Positions 23,617 through 35,801 of a stretch of 64,000 nt of DNA are shown here, piece after piece. The DNA is taken from contig OY978097.1 of NCBI GenBank assembly GCA_963854735.1, positions 3,038,001 through 3,102,000 of the forward strand, written 5' to 3'. This DNA comes from Marvania coccoides (taxonomy: Eukaryota > Chlorophyta > Trebouxiophyceae > Chlorellales > Chlorellaceae). Each line of letters begins with the position of its first letter. Position 1 is the first letter of the stretch. The position numbers and the translations under genes were made by a program. The notes beneath the pieces are model-generated. The model saw only the letters and a list, made by a program, of their open reading frames with translations. It had not been told where the DNA came from and made no database searches.

Positions 23617-24763
23617 TCAAAAGAAAGGCGGCAGCATGATCCAGCGGCGGGGGTACCTCTCCCTGCCGTCCTTTCCATCAAACGTTTTGCGCAGCCGAGC
23701 GTGCTTCTTCGCAGCCCACGCCGCCATCTGCGCCGCCCCCACCACGGTGAACAGCCCTGCCGGCAGCGCTTGCGTGGCCAGCGTGAATCCCACCCACCCC
23801 AGGATCTCGGCAGTGTAGTTTGGGCACGTGATGAAATTAAACAAAAAACCGCGAGGGACGACGTAGCCCTTGGCCCCGGGCGGCCGCAGGTTGGCCAGGA
23901 TGACGTGGCATCTCCAGTTGGCCAGCTGGCACAGGATGCTGAACGCCAGCAGGGCGTAGGTTTGCTGCAGCTGTGGGGCGGTGTACAGGGGGTGATTGAC
24001 AAAGTAGGCTACGTAGGCAGCAAAGGACCAGTAGTACCCGCAGTTCTTCACGAGGTTGAACAGCGGCATGGTGCCGTGGCTGAAGTTGTGCACGGTGAAG
24101 GTCTCCACGATGCGCTTGGCATAATGAAAGCACCAGTAGGCCATGGCCAGGGTCTGGGTGGTGTTCTTGTCAGGGATTCTGTAGAATTTAAACATGAAAA
24201 TTATGAAAGGGAGCGATCAGCCCCCAAAAATGTAAAATTTACACATTGTGCGTGGTTGAAACAAAGGATTGTGTCGGGGTGCTTAACTCACTGCTTCGCC
24301 CAGGGGTAGAACAGGGTCGGGAGGAGGTAGAAGAGGGGGTAGATGACCAGGGGGCCGAAGTACTCCCAGAAGAAGACGGTGGAGTACCCGATCTGCGGGC
24401 CCAGGTCCTTGAAGATGAGCACAGAGCCGTCAGTGAGGGCATAGTCCGAAAGGCGCTTGCCGTCGTCCACAGACTGGCCAGACCGCTGGCCCTCTTTGGG
24501 GGGCAGCGTCCATCGCTGCCTGGAGGTGTAATAGCGCGGCTTGAGCTCCGCAAAGCGAGCCTTGAGGTCGGCGACCGAAGCCTGCAGCGGCAGGAGAGAG
24601 TTTTTTTTCTTTTTCGCAGCCGAGGCATTGCGAGCTACCAAGGATTTTGCGGCTGGCTATCAACGAGTGGTGTGAATGCACTCACGCTGTCATCGATCAG
24701 GATGCCATCAGGGAGCACGCGAGACCCAGATCGAGTCTGCACTTGAACTTTAATAGCACCCAT
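23617..24763 (-). CDS. TECR: Very-long-chain trans-2-enoyl-CoA reductase (TECR/CER10/TSC13)
   Basis: Last step of the microsomal fatty-acid elongation cycle, in the ER membrane: reduces trans-2-enoyl-CoA with NADPH. About 309 residues, the usual family length; exons are 24763-24686, 24581-24292 and 24178-23617. The N-terminal ubiquitin-like half is present (MGAIKVQVQTRSGSRVLPDG ... DGKRLSDYALTDGSVLIFKD), then GPQIGYSTVFFWEYFGPLVI. The C-terminal steroid-5-alpha-reductase-type domain carries KRIVETFTVHNFSHGTMPLF, GYVVPRGFLFNFITCPNY and the terminal RYPRRWIMLPPFF. Conserved membrane helices and the catalytic Tyr region are intact. Confidence 0.93.
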
Positions 24764-25026
24764 GGGCAGGGATGGCGCTGCTGCTGCCAGTGGGGTGCGG
24801 TAGGAGGGATTGATGGATGATTTATAAATAACGAACTGCTCACAAATACTTCAGACCAGTCTTTTTTCTTTCAAAATCCCGAGCAGAGCACCAAACTCAA
24901 GCTCCCTCTCCTCGCACGGATACCCCTAATTTATGTATTAAAAATACACGCGAGAATATACCAAACTCTTTTTGGGCCCGCAACAGCCAATAAGTTGCGT
25001 TTGCATCTATTTTTGAATACTAAACG

Positions 25027-27483
25027 ATGGCGGAGGAGGCTCGCCAGCTCTTTGAGGGCATCGGGCTGGCCCCCATCACTGTCGAGTGAGCATTTATATA
25101 TTACCATTGCACCATTCCCACGTTGCATTGCGTTTCACCCCAATTAATCTCCATTTTTTTTCAATGTTCATTTTGCAGGAGCACCCTCAAGAACGCCAAG
25201 TTCTGCAAGGTCTTGGCGGAGGTGATTAACGAGGCTGGCGCGGAGGGCGGGTGCGACAAGGCCCAGGGCGCGCTTCTGTACTACATCGCCGGCAAATTCC
25301 CTTCCAACGCTCTGGTCCATCGGAAGACCCTCCTCGACCTGGTGGCCTCCGGCAAGGTAAAGAGCAACCAGCAGGTGGAGGGCGCGTTCGATTACCTCTC
25401 AAAGGTCGGCGCGGAGGCCGCAGACGGCGCCGCATTGGAGGCGGCAGCAGGCGTCGGCATAGTTGTGTCGCCAGAGGAGATCGCTGCTGCGGTGGGCGAG
25501 GTGATCAACGCTAACGAAGCCAAGCTGCTGGAGACGCGATACCACACCAACACCAACGTGCTGCTGGGCCAGGCCAAGGCGAAAATGACGTGGGCCGACG
25601 GTGCAGCAGTGAGGGCTGAGATTGTGACCCAGATGGCGGCGCTGCTAGGCCCCAAGACCGAGGCGGACCTGGCACCGCCAGAGAAGAAGAAAAAGGAGAA
25701 GAAAAAGGCGGAAAAGCCCGCTGTCGCCGCCGCCGCCGTCTCCGAAAAGGAGGAGGATGCTGGCCCTCCTGCGGATCCCTATGCTTTCCTTCCCAAGCCT
25801 GACGCCAACAACATGGTGCACACCACCGTCAACTTCAGCGACGGTCGCCAGATGCACATCGCCAACTCTGCGGCCACCCTGGCCCAGCACCTGGCGGTAA
25901 CCGATGGCAAAGTGGTGACCCGCTTTCCGCCTGAGCCCAACGGGTACCTGCACATCGGGCACGCCAAGGCCATGTTTGTGGACTTTGGCATGGCCAAGGC
26001 ATACGACGGGGTGTGCTACCTGCGGTACGATGACACCAACCCTGAGGCGGAGAAGCAGGAGTACATTGACCACATCCAAGAGATCGTGGCGTGGCTGGGG
26101 TGGGCCCCCTGGAAGATCACCTACTCCTCCGACTACTTTGACCAGCTGTACGAACTGGCGGTGCGATTGATCAAGTCTGGCCACGCGTACGTTTGCCACC
26201 AGAGCGGCGACGAGATCAAGGCGTACCGCGAGCGGCGGGAAGGCTCGCCCTGGCGGGACCGCCCGGTGGAGGAGAGCCTGGCGCTGTTTGAGGATATGCG
26301 GCGGGGGGTGGTGGACGAGGGAGCGGCCACGCTGCGCATGAAGATGGACCCCAAGAATGAAAACTTCAACATGTTTGACCTGATCGCCTACCGCATTAAA
26401 TTCGTGGAGCACCCCCACGCCGGGGACAAATGGTGCATCTACCCGTCGTACGACTACACCCACTGCCTGGTGGACGCGCTGGAGAACGTGACGCACTCGA
26501 TGTGCACCTTGGAGTTTGAAACCAGGAGAGCGTCGTATTACTGGCTGCTGGAGGTGCTGGACCTGTACAAACCGCTGGTGTGGGAGTACTCGCGGCTGAA
26601 CATCACTCACAACGTGCTGTCCAAGCGCAAGCTCAACAAGCTGGTGACTGACAAGCACGTTAAAGGGTGGGATGACCCGCGGCTGCTCACGCTGTCGGGG
26701 CTGCGGCGACGAGGGGTGACCTCCGCCGCCATCAACGCCTTCTGTCGCGATATTGGCATCACCCGCGCCGAGGGGGAGGTGCACCCGCACCGCCTGGAAC
26801 ACTTTGTGCGCGCAGATTTGGACGCATCGTCGCCCCGCGCGCTGGCCGTGCTGCGCCCACTGCGGGTGGTCATCACCAACCTGGCGGACGCCCACTTTGA
26901 GGAGGTCGAGTCCAAGGTGTTCCCTGGCCGCTCAGACGAGGGGGTGCCCGTTCCCTTCACCAAGATTGTTTACATCGAGAGTACCGACTTCAGGGAGGCA
27001 GATTCCAAGGATTATTACGGGCTGGCGCCTGGAAAGGCGGTCATGCTGCGGTATGCGTACCCCATTACCTGCACCGGGTTCACCAAGGGCCCAGACGGCA
27101 GCGTGGTGGAGGTGCAGGCAGAGGCGGATCTGGGCTTCATGGCAGCCGGCAAAAAGCCGCCCAAGGGGGTGCTGAACTGGGTGGGGCAGCCCAAACCTGG
27201 ACAGGACCCGTCCGCGTTTGAGGCGCGGTTGTACGACCAGCTGTTCAAGTCTCCCACGCTGCCGGAGGACTGGTTGGAAGATTTGAATCCAGAATCCGTG
27301 GCTGTGGTCAAGGGGGCCTACGCCACGCCCAGACTAGCGGCAGCCAAGCCCGGGGACCGGTTCCAGCTGGAGCGGTTAGGGTACTTCTGCGTTGACCCTG
27401 ATAGCACGAGCGAGGGGGGGATGGTGATGAACAGAACGGTGACGCTGCGGGAGTCGTTCCCAAAACAGAACGCTGTCAAGTAG
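25027..27483 (+). CDS. Glutaminyl-tRNA synthetase, cytosolic
   Basis: Charges tRNA-Gln with glutamine for cytosolic translation. About 787 residues, full length for eukaryotic GlnRS; exons 25027-25085 and 25179-27483, a single early intron. The N-terminal YqeY-like domain (STLKNAKFCKVLAEVINEAG, VLLGQAKAKMTWADG) is followed by a charged Lys/Ala linker. The class I catalytic core follows: HIGH motif in NGYLHIGHAKAMFVDFG, the GlnRS block YDDTNPEAEKQEYIDHIQE, and the KMSKS equivalent VLSKRKLNKLV. Two anticodon-binding beta-barrels run to the C-terminus (VNRTVTL-like end: MVMNRTVTLRESFPKQN). No targeting peptide is seen. Confidence 0.96.
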
Positions 27484-28072
27484 AAATAGAACAGTGTATT
27501 GATTAAAATGAGCAAATATTTTGTGTGTGTTGAGCGGTAGATTAACCTGTAAAACAATATTACGTAACATTGTATACAGTTTTCGAAATATCTGCAGCTG
27601 CACATCACACACATTCGTCGCTGTAACAATATCAAGTTATCACCGCTGCCAACTCCTGTTGAAACACGAAGGGAGAACATCACAAAGAAGACCACAAATT
27701 GATTGTACCTTCTGGAATGACTGCAGAGAACGCAGTAAAGAAGAGAATTGGCAGGCAGGTCGAGCGGTCGGTCATCTTTTCCTGTTGATCTGTGCCTGGA
27801 TCTGACGAAGCCAGCGCATTTCCAGCACTTACAGGGCAACATAGAGGTCTGGACTGCGAAGCATTCATTTTTGGGATGAATTTTTACGCTTTGACAGCCA
27901 AACCGAATATTGAATATTTTAATCTTTCTTTGCGGAAACGGAAATCAAAACGGGCTGTTTTACTTTGTTGTAAATATAAAGAAATAAATAGGAATAGATC
28001 GCGGCTCTCCCCCCCTTGGCCGTAGATAGCTGCTGTTTAGGACGTGGCTTGGGAATTACAAAACCTTCAGCC
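27484..28072. other. Spacer: GlnRS 3' UTR and cyclin promoter
   Basis: AT-rich, no supported gene. TGTAA at 27548-27552, 65 nt past the GlnRS stop, is the likely poly(A) signal. The right part (about 27900-28072) contains the cyclin promoter. Confidence 0.5.
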
Positions 28073-29631
28073 ATGCAAGATTATCTAGCGGACCCGGAGA
28101 ACCCCGGACGCCAGCTCAATGGCAAGCCTGGACACGTTCAAGCCGCTCGCAGGTGCGTCAGGGACCAGCGGGCATTGTTGCCAGTTTAGATCTCAACTGC
28201 CATGGGGTTTTGCGCTGCCTGGGGTTGAGGCGGAGGCGGTGCGATCTGCATCGCATATAGCTGACCACTGCTCCCACTATTTTTTATGCAGGGCCCTGGG
28301 AGACATTGGCAACCTGAACCAGAAGCTGCACAATGACAAAAATGCGGTGCAGGTGAGCTGTGCAGCCGCACCCACGCCCAGATGGCAATAGAATTTTGCT
28401 GCTGTGGCCTCCATTACACCATCTCTGCACCCCGCGGGGCCTCAGCGGACCCCGCAGTTGACCCTTGTTCACGTTGTTTCATCTTTTTCACCATGTGCAG
28501 GGTCGCTCTGGCGTCCTCACCCGCCGCGCTGCCGCGCAGCTGGCCGCGGTCACTGGCCCCACCAACGGCCAGGTAAGCCTCGAGCGCATTCCTTCACCCG
28601 CTTGCGCATCCTTCCCTATCTTCTCATCTCTCTTCCTCCCTACCCAACTGCTACAGGGCACCGACAGCTGGGGCACCCGCCCCCGCGGCAGCCTCCGCCC
28701 CCGCGATGGCAGCGTCCCTGTCGTCTCCGCGCCCCCCCCGGCCCCCATGGACGCTCTGTTTGAGGCCCCCTCGGCCCTGCGCCGCCTCTCTGACGCCGTC
28801 CCTGATATCGACGTGGCAGACAAGACCGACCCCCTCTCCGCGGTGCCCTTCATCCCCCACATGATGGCATTCTACAAGCGCACCGAGCCCCTGGTGCGCG
28901 TGTCCCCCACCTACATGACCACCCAGACCGACATCAACGACAAGATGAGGGCCATCCTGGTGGACTGGCTGGTGGACGTGCACCTTAAGTTCAAGCTGAT
29001 GCCCGAGACGCTGTACCTCACGATCAACCTCATCGACCGCTTCCTGGAGGCCAAGCAGATGACACGCAAGCACCTGCAGCTGGTGGGCGTCACCGCCATG
29101 CTGGTGGCCTCAAAATACGAGGAGATCTGGGCGCCCGAGGTCCGCGACTTCGTCTACATCTCCGACCGCGCCTACAACCGCGACCAGATCCTCAACATGG
29201 AGAAGGTCATGCTCAACGTGCTGCGCTTCAACCTCACAGTGCCCACCCACCTGCACTTCATGCAGCGCTTCGTCAAGGCCGCGGGAGTGGCCGACGACAA
29301 GGAGCTGGTGGCCTACGCCACCTACCTGATGGAGCTGGCACTGCCCGACTACAAGATGCTGCAGTTCCCCAATAGCATGGTCGCGGCGGCTGCCGTTTCA
29401 GCGGCCTGCTCCGCCTTCGGCCGCGAGGCCATGCCCCGCGCGCTGGCGCGCCACTCCGGCTACGACGAGCCCGCCCTGCGCGAGTGCGTCGACGCTCTGA
29501 CCGCGCTGTACCGCAGGGCTCCCACCGCCTCTCTGCTGGCCGTCTACAAAAAGTTCTCCCAGGAGAAGAACCACAACGTGGCCAACCGCGACCCCCCTCC
29601 TCGCTTCGGCGACGACCACATGGACGGCTAA
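28073..29631 (+). CDS. B-type mitotic cyclin
   Basis: Activates the mitotic CDK. About 395 residues from exons 28073-28152, 28292-28352, 28501-28572 and 28657-29631. Joining exons 1 and 2 creates RRALGDIGNLN, a destruction box (RxxLxxIGN), so the protein should be degraded by the APC/C. The cyclin box N-fold follows: TDINDKMRAILVDWLVDVHL, LTINLIDRFLEAKQMTRKHL, LVGVTAMLVASKYEEIWAPE, VYISDRAYNRDQILNMEKVM. The C-fold is ATYLMELALPDYKMLQFPNS onward. Residue choice (WLVDVH, KYEEIWAPE) favours B over A type. The very conserved RALGDIGN codon split across an intron supports the start chosen. Confidence 0.92.
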
Positions 29632-30332
29632 GCGCGCTGGCTGCCTTCATTTTTCTAGGCGGGCGCTGCATCAAGCGCCGTTCATCGCCTCTTCTCTCTC
29701 TCTGAAGGGCTCTTCCAGCCCCAATTCCTCTCTCCCCTTGTGTCATCTTGATCAATATTTTTTTCCCTATTTTTCATTTATGTCCCCCTCCCCCTTTGAT
29801 CCCTACTTTTCTTGAGCAATCATCGCCACGCATCACCAATCACTCATCATTTGCGTCCTGTGTTGCTTCGCAACCAACGACAACATGTACTCCCTTTCTT
29901 CCTAAAGCTATGCATAGGCATTCGCTCTATATACCTTCTCCCCCTTTCCATCAACCAGTCCCTTTCCCTGTTTTCCCACATTTCCTCCTTTAGGTAGCCC
30001 AGGTAGTCCCTCTTTCGTTTTCCCCTGTCCTTGCCACATAATCCATAAATTATAATAATAATTCACAAGATTTGAGGTACTCAACATCGACATAAGCCAC
30101 TGCTGGGCTGGTTGCCGAGCAATGAAATTGTTCCGTTGTTCCACAGGGCCGCTCTTTCGCTTTGGGTAAACAATACAAATGTTTCTTTCTTCTTTTCCTT
30201 TGTTCTTGTTTCCTTTTTCTTTCTTTTCATTTAGTACTCTAGCTACCCTTCCTGCCAACGCCGCAAGGCGTCACTTTTCCCTTGAGACCTGCTCTGAACC
30301 TAATGCTTCACCATGTAAAGCATCATCTTTGA
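29632..30332. other. Long spacer between convergent cyclin and TatD genes
   Basis: Both flanking genes end here, so it holds two 3' UTRs. It is pyrimidine-rich at the left (TTTCCC/CTTTTC runs) and has no supported gene or recognisable RNA. Confidence 0.5.
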
Positions 30333-31288
30333 TCACTCGTCATTACAACAATGCTCCAAAGAAGAACAAAAGATGCGCAGCGCGTTACGGCATGCAGCCA
30401 CAGCAATCTCTTCGCGGCTGCGCTGCATGGCTGCGGCAATGACTTCCAGCACCTGCCGCACGCTAGCTGGCGTGTTGTACGCGTTTGTCTGATCAGCAGC
30501 CTCATCCGCTTGAGCTTTCTTCAAGTCAGCTAAGACAGGCAAAACCTCCACCCAAGCATCACTGAGCCGCAGTTTCCCATCAGGGGCGTCGCTCTCCAGA
30601 AGGCAGCGTTCTGGAGGCAGCGACCTCAGCATTGGCAGCACCTTGTGTGGCGGAACGGCAGCGGTGTGCCCTCCCAGCGAAAAGTACACATTGGGCAGCT
30701 GCATGAAGGTGGCAGCCATCTCAGCGCTTCCGTTCCATGCATGCAACACCACGGGGACGGTGAGGCGCGCAGCACGCAGCGCGTCATGCACAGCACCGAA
30801 AGAACGGACGCAGTGAACTGACACCGGCCTTTGCAGCTCCTCAGCGAGCCTTAGTTGCGCTTCGAACGCCTCCAGCTGGTCCTCCCATACCGCAGATTCA
30901 ATCGCTTTGGCACTGCGGTCCAGTCCGCACTCTCCCAGCCCTGCTTCTGGGTGTTTTAGCAACAACCGACGTAGCAACTGAAGCCAGTCTGCGCTGCGCT
31001 TGCCCACCCACCAAGGGTGTAGCCCGAGCTGCGGAATGATGGTGCCAGGGTGAGAGGCAGCTAGTTGTAGCACCCGTTGCCAGTCTTCCTGCCAGCAGCC
31101 ATTGACTACAAAGCGAGAAACGCCAGCAGCGGTGGCAGTGGCCAGCAGCGGGCCCAAACTCCCTTCCGCAATGCGATCATCCTGCATGGGGTGATATTTC
31201 AGGGTGAGAAAAGAGGGACTGCGTTTCATTCCGTGAATAAATGTAAAATGGGTACCTGGAGATGGCAGTGAGAGTCGATCAGTTGCAT
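30333..31288 (-). CDS. TatD-family metal-dependent deoxyribonuclease
   Basis: About 293 residues from exons 31288-31256 and 31181-30333. TatD enzymes are TIM-barrel metallohydrolases with DNase (3'-5' exonuclease) activity. Metal-site motifs are all visible: DSHCHL at the start, PQLGLHPWWVG, GLGECGLDR, RPVSVHCVRSFGA, VLHAWNGSAEM and LLESDAPDG. The metal-binding His and Asp residues are present. The frame stays open upstream to an ATG at 31480 (MGASTQSKGSEQ...), rich in Arg/Ser/Gln. That longer form could carry an organellar presequence. I set the start at MQLIDSHCHL, leaving the longer form possible. Confidence 0.88.
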
Positions 31289-31602
31289 AGCTGACAATGT
31301 GGCCTTCGCCAGGGTACGTGTTCTCGTGTCACGACAACACTGTATACTTTGAATTGGGGTTGCAGCTGCAAAATTTCGTCGAAAAAGAGGCCCTGTTCCG
31401 AAATGCATGCTGAGCCGAATTTGGAAATTACAGCGGCGCAATGTCTGTTCGCTGCCTTTTGATTGTGTACTGGCACCCATCTAAAGGTAGAAGGCGGGCG
31501 GGCTTCAGAGCACCACGCTGAGCCACTCTGACAATTGATTTTTACCCTTCTGAACAGTCTATGCGTCAACTCGTCATTAATTTTATTCTTTAATTGTTTT
31601 TG
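31289..31602. promoter_or_regulatory. Divergent promoter region TatD / DEG2
   Basis: The TatD and DEG2 genes start on opposite strands 314 nt apart, so their promoters lie here and may share elements. Part of it would be coding if the longer TatD start at 31480 is used. No TATA box is convincing. Confidence 0.5.
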
Positions 31603-32546
31603 ATGGTGTTAACGACGGCCCTACACCGCGCCACTCCTCTCGGAGTGCAAAACATGAGTTCAATGCATGCTTTTGCGCGCATCCCAGCCCCATTCCGCCC
31701 GGCCCGCCCCTCAACGGTTGTGATTGAGTGCAAGAAGGTCGACAAGCAGCGCGCCAGGGGGCGTGGCCCCGCCAGGACAGCGCCCCAAGTCCCCGACGGC
31801 CCCGCCCGCCCCGCCACCCTCTCTGGCGTCAACTTTGACGCCGTGGAAAGCATCGAGGTTCGCGGCAACCAGGTGATACTCACCATGGACGAGGAGGCGG
31901 CGACGGCAGCGGCAGGCGACCCCCAGCTTGAGGAGGAGATGCACGTTATGGACGCTGTGGTGAAGATCTTCTGCGTGCACACTGAGCCCAACTACTCGCT
32001 GCCCTGGCAGCGCAAGCGGCAGTACTCGTCGACATCGTCTGGTTTCATGGTAGAGGGCCGTGACGGGCAGCGCTGGCTGCTCACAAATGCCCACTCGGTG
32101 GAATATTACTCTCAGGTACAGTGTTCATTGATAATGCTAAGAGCTAACCTCGATTTGTAGTGCACAGCATAGAAAGTGAACGATGTTGATTCCACGTTGA
32201 ATTTTTACCTATAGTACTGCATTATTGTGCTGATTCTGGTTGCTTTTTGGGGCAGCCTGACGTTTTTCAATAAAATGAAACCGATTTCGCGTTTATAACT
32301 TCAGGTCAAGGTGAAGCGTCGTGGGGACGACCGCAAGTACCTTGCCCGCGTGCTGGCCATCGGCACCGAGTGCGACATTGCACTGCTGACTGTGGAAGAC
32401 CCCGAATTCTGGGCGGGGGTTGTGCCGCTCAAACTGGGGCCGCTGCCGGCGCTGCAGGACTCGGTCTACGTCGTGGGGTGAGTTTTCTAGGAGCTGACTA
32501 TATGCTTTTCTATGAAACCCAATCTTGGGGATGAAACAATTTATTA

Positions 32547-32586
<40 letters not shown>

Positions 32587-34133
32587 TTCCAGGTATCCTA
32601 TTGGCGGAGACACCATCAGCGTGACCTCAGGAGTTGTGTCTCGCATTGAGGTCACCGCGTACGCGCACGGCGCCACAGAGCTGCTGGGCGTGCAGATCGA
32701 TGCGGCAATCAACTCTGGAAACTCAGGAGGGCCAGGCAAGTGTGAATTATATATATATATTAAAACGGCTATGTTTGTTTTCTATTTATGTCTCTTGAAA
32801 AAATGCATTTTCATCACGACTGACGTTTGCTTTCTCCGTTTTCTCTTTCTTTCTCTGCAGTGTTCAATGACAATGGGCAGTGCGTGGGCATTGCTTTCCA
32901 GTCTTACGCCGGCAGCGATGCTGAAAACATCGGCTACGTCATCCCCACCCCCGTCATCCTGCATTTCTTGGATGATTTCCAACGCAACGGCACCTTCACC
33001 GCGTTCCCTGCGCTGGGCATCCAGTGGCAGCGCATGGAGAGCAATGCGCTGCGATCTGCCTGCGGCATGGGTGACAGCCAAAAAGGGGTGCTGGTGCGCA
33101 CGGTGCAGCCCATCAGCCACGCCGCAGGGATCCTCCAACCGGGGGACATCTTGATGCGGTTCGACGGCGTGCAGGTGGGCTTCTTGTAGCTTTCTTTCGT
33201 TACCCATCGGGTTTTTTTGTTTTTTCACCAGCTCTCTACTACTATTTTATTATCATATATTTTAATTGTTTCTCTTCTTATGTCCCGCACTTGCCTCTAT
33301 TACCCTCCTCACAGGTGGCCTGCGACGGCACCGTGCCCTTCCGCTCCGGCGAGCGCATCGCCTTCAGCTACCTCACCTCGCAAAAATTCACCGGGGACAT
33401 GTGCGCGCTGGACATCCTGCGAGCGGGCAAAGAGGTCAACGTCAACGTGCAGCTGATGCGGCCAAACGCGCTGGTGCCGCACCATCTTGCTGGCGGCGAC
33501 CCCTCTTACTTTGTGCTGGCTGGAGTTGTGTTCACGGTGGCCACTGAGCCCTACTTGGAATCTGAATACGGAGGAGACTACCACCGGGAAGCTCCAGTGA
33601 AGCTGCTGGACCGGCTGCTGCACGGGAAGAAGCAGTGGGCTGACGAGGAGGTGGTTGTTGTGAGTCAAGTGTTGGCATGCGATGCAACGCTGGGCTACGA
33701 GGACTGCTTCAACACCCAGGTGCACGCGTTCAATGGGCAGCCGGTGCGCAACCTCAGGCACCTGGTAGAGCTGGCGCTGGAGTGCGAAGAGACGTTCATG
33801 CGGCTGGAAGTGGAATACCATGTGAGAAATGAAATAGGAAATTTTATTGGATTGTGTATTTTTGCTTTGGTTTAGCCTCATTTCTCTCGAATCACGATTC
33901 CTCGTTTAGTTTATATCTTCTGAATGCTGTTTTGCTCACTGCTGTTGTCCCCCTCGCCTTTCTTCCAGGAGCTGTTGGTGCTTGAGACGGCGGTGGTGCA
34001 CGCGGCAACAGAAGAGGTTATCCGGACGCACTCCATCCCCAGCATGGTGAGCAAAGACATGCAGGACCTGCTGCCCGAGAAGACGACAGAAGCGCAGCAG
34101 CCAGAGCTCGCGGTGGTGGCAGTGGCACAGTGA
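31603..34133 (+). CDS. DEG2: DEG2-type serine protease, plastid
   Basis: ATP-independent trypsin-like HtrA/Deg protease; plant DEG2 acts in the chloroplast. About 604 residues from exons 31603-32115, 32305-32477, 32593-32735, 32861-33174, 33315-33821 and 33969-34133. The first ~45 residues look like a transit peptide. Catalytic His in [12 protein letters not shown], Asp in [12 protein letters not shown], Ser in [11 protein letters not shown]; the triad is intact. Close family matches are [32 protein letters not shown] and the first PDZ domain ([20 protein letters not shown]), then [18 protein letters not shown] and the degenerate second PDZ. Intron 3 starts with GC (CCAG|GCAAGT), needed to read SGGPVFND. 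Intron 2 holds an (AT)n run. Confidence 0.94.
32549..32583 (+). repeat. (AT)n microsatellite in DEG2 intron 2
   Basis: About 16 AT dinucleotides directly before the polypyrimidine tract and acceptor of intron 2. A shorter AT run lies in the next intron (near 32748-32761). Confidence 0.85.
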
Positions 34134-34227
34134 TTGATAGCAGCCTTGCCCCTCGCCATTATGACCTCCAGTACTGTAATCGATACTGACATTTATTGTA
34201 TTCCTAGTACGAGTAGCTCAAAATGAA

Positions 34228-34232
34228 TGTAA
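34228..34232 (+). terminator. Putative TGTAA poly(A) signal of DEG2
   Basis: TGTAA 95 nt after the DEG2 stop codon, in AT-rich sequence, matches the chlorophyte poly(A) element. Confidence 0.45.
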
Positions 34233-34424
34233 ATTGATAAATATATAGCCTTCAGAGCAGACAGGACAGCGTCGGCAGCAGCCCTTTTATCTGAGACGAA
34301 TTTGAAGCGCAGGAGTGTTCAAAATAAAATTTAGATATTTCTTTAAATACTCTGGCACGTTTATTTTTTAATTTTATAAGGATCAAGGCGGATTGCTGCG
34401 GAAGAGCGGGTCTAATTTCACAAA

Positions 34425-35409
34425 ATGCAGTGCTGCAGCTTTGGGACAAACCGGAGCTGCCGCCTGCAGCTGCAAAAGCCACAAGCACAGCAGGTGGCTG
34501 CATTGAGGAGCGGCAGCTGTGGCAGACGAGCAGTTCGGGCAGCGACATCGCGACTGAATGTTCAAGCAGTGAGTGGTGCTCGAGGCCCTTCATTCGATTA
34601 CATCCGCGCGTGCTGGACCCTTCAAACGTGTTTGCTTTCGTGCGCAGGTGATTCCGGCGTTGGCAGGGGATGCCACTGACCAGACCCCCCCAGACCTTCC
34701 ATCTTACCTCTTCAAGGAGCGCATCGTGTACCTGGGGATGTCGCTGGTGCCGGCAGTCACAGAGTTGATGCTGGCCGAACTTCTATACCTGCAGTACGAC
34801 AACCCCACCCGTCCCATTTACATGTACATCAACTCCACAGGCGTGGCGGTGAGAATATTTTAATTTTCAGAGATAATTTTGGCACATTTCTCTCCTTTAG
34901 TAACGTAGTACTTAAATGCCTGATTGCTGAATGCGCGCCTGGCGTTTTCCCCCTTCCTCCCTGCACAGAAAGGAGCTGGCAAGCTCGGTTACGAGGCGGA
35001 GGCATTTGCCATTTACGACACTATGCGCTACATCAAGCCCCCCGTCTACACCGTGTGCGTGGGTACCGCCTTCGGGGAGGCCGCCATGCTGCTGGCTGCG
35101 GGTCAACAGGGCAACCGCGCTGCGCTGCCCTCCACCAGCATCATGCTGCGGCAGCCGATGCAGCGGTTTACGCAGATGCAGGCCTCAGACGTCGACATCT
35201 ACCGCAACGAGCTGCGCAAGACCAACGGCAACGTGGTGGCGCTGCTGTCCACCCACACGGGGCACTCTGAGGAGGAGATCGCCAAGGACATCATGCGTCC
35301 GCGCTACTTTAACCCGTACGAGGCGGTGGAATATGGCATCATCGACAGGGTACTGGAGCCGGAGGATGAGGCGATGAAGCGGGTGGTGCGGACCCAGGCT
35401 CTGGTCTGA
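34425..35409 (+). CDS. CLPR4: Plastid Clp protease inactive subunit, ClpR4-like
   Basis: ClpP-fold subunit of the chloroplast Clp core that lacks the catalytic triad. About 261 residues, exons 34425-34568, 34648-34848 and 34969-35409. The N-terminus (MQCCSFGTNRSCRLQLQ...) is rich in Arg/Ser/Gln/Ala, as in transit peptides. Fold signatures: RIVYLGMSLVPAVTELMLAE, PIYMYINSTGVAKGAGKLGY, EAFAIYDTMRYIKPPVYTVC. The catalytic Ser site reads GTAFGEAAMLL (no Ser), and the His site reads STSIMLRQPMQRF (no His), so it is an R-type subunit. SDVDIYRNELRKTNGNVVAL, RPRYFNPYEAVEYGIIDRVL and the missing ClpP triad point to ClpR4. Adjacent to DEG2, another plastid protease, in the same orientation. TGTAA lies at 35466-35470. 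Confidence 0.9.
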
Positions 35410-35801
35410 AGGGATAGATTGAGAGAACTCATTGCAGCAGCTTTTTTACTACTCCTTGCTACGAATGTAAAACTATTACGGAGGCAACTCTGTCACACTA
35501 GTTGGCTGGTTCTGCTCTCGCTGAGTTAAAAGCATTAGAAATATGCTGGGCAAAAGAGACAAATATTGCATAACCCTCGATTAAAACGAGGTGCGCATCA
35601 AAAATTAGCAGCGCCTTCATTCATGTTTTCGTCATGCACCGCTTTCGACATAAGTAGTAGTAGTAGTAGATATGTCCAAATTTAAGGCGCAATTCCACAG
35701 GTTAGTAGAGAGAAAAAATGGATTTCCTTTTATCATTTTCACAGCGGGGAAGCTTGAAACCCAGAAGAAAAAAAAAATATCATTCTTGAGATAATAGCGC
35801 T
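35410..35801. other. Spacer between convergent ClpR4-like and plastid-protein genes
   Basis: No gene. Contains TGTAA at 35466-35470 (57 nt past the ClpR4-like stop), a short AGT triplet run near 35654-35668, and A/T-rich sequence. Confidence 0.55.

Noticed and set aside
25645..26895. 416-codon open frame antisense to GlnRS
   Set aside because: Shadow of a GC-rich coding exon: it mirrors conserved GlnRS motifs, has no domain of its own and no promoter or splice logic.
31594..31602. TTG start nine bases upstream for DEG2
   Set aside because: An ATG in frame at 31603 is the natural eukaryotic start.
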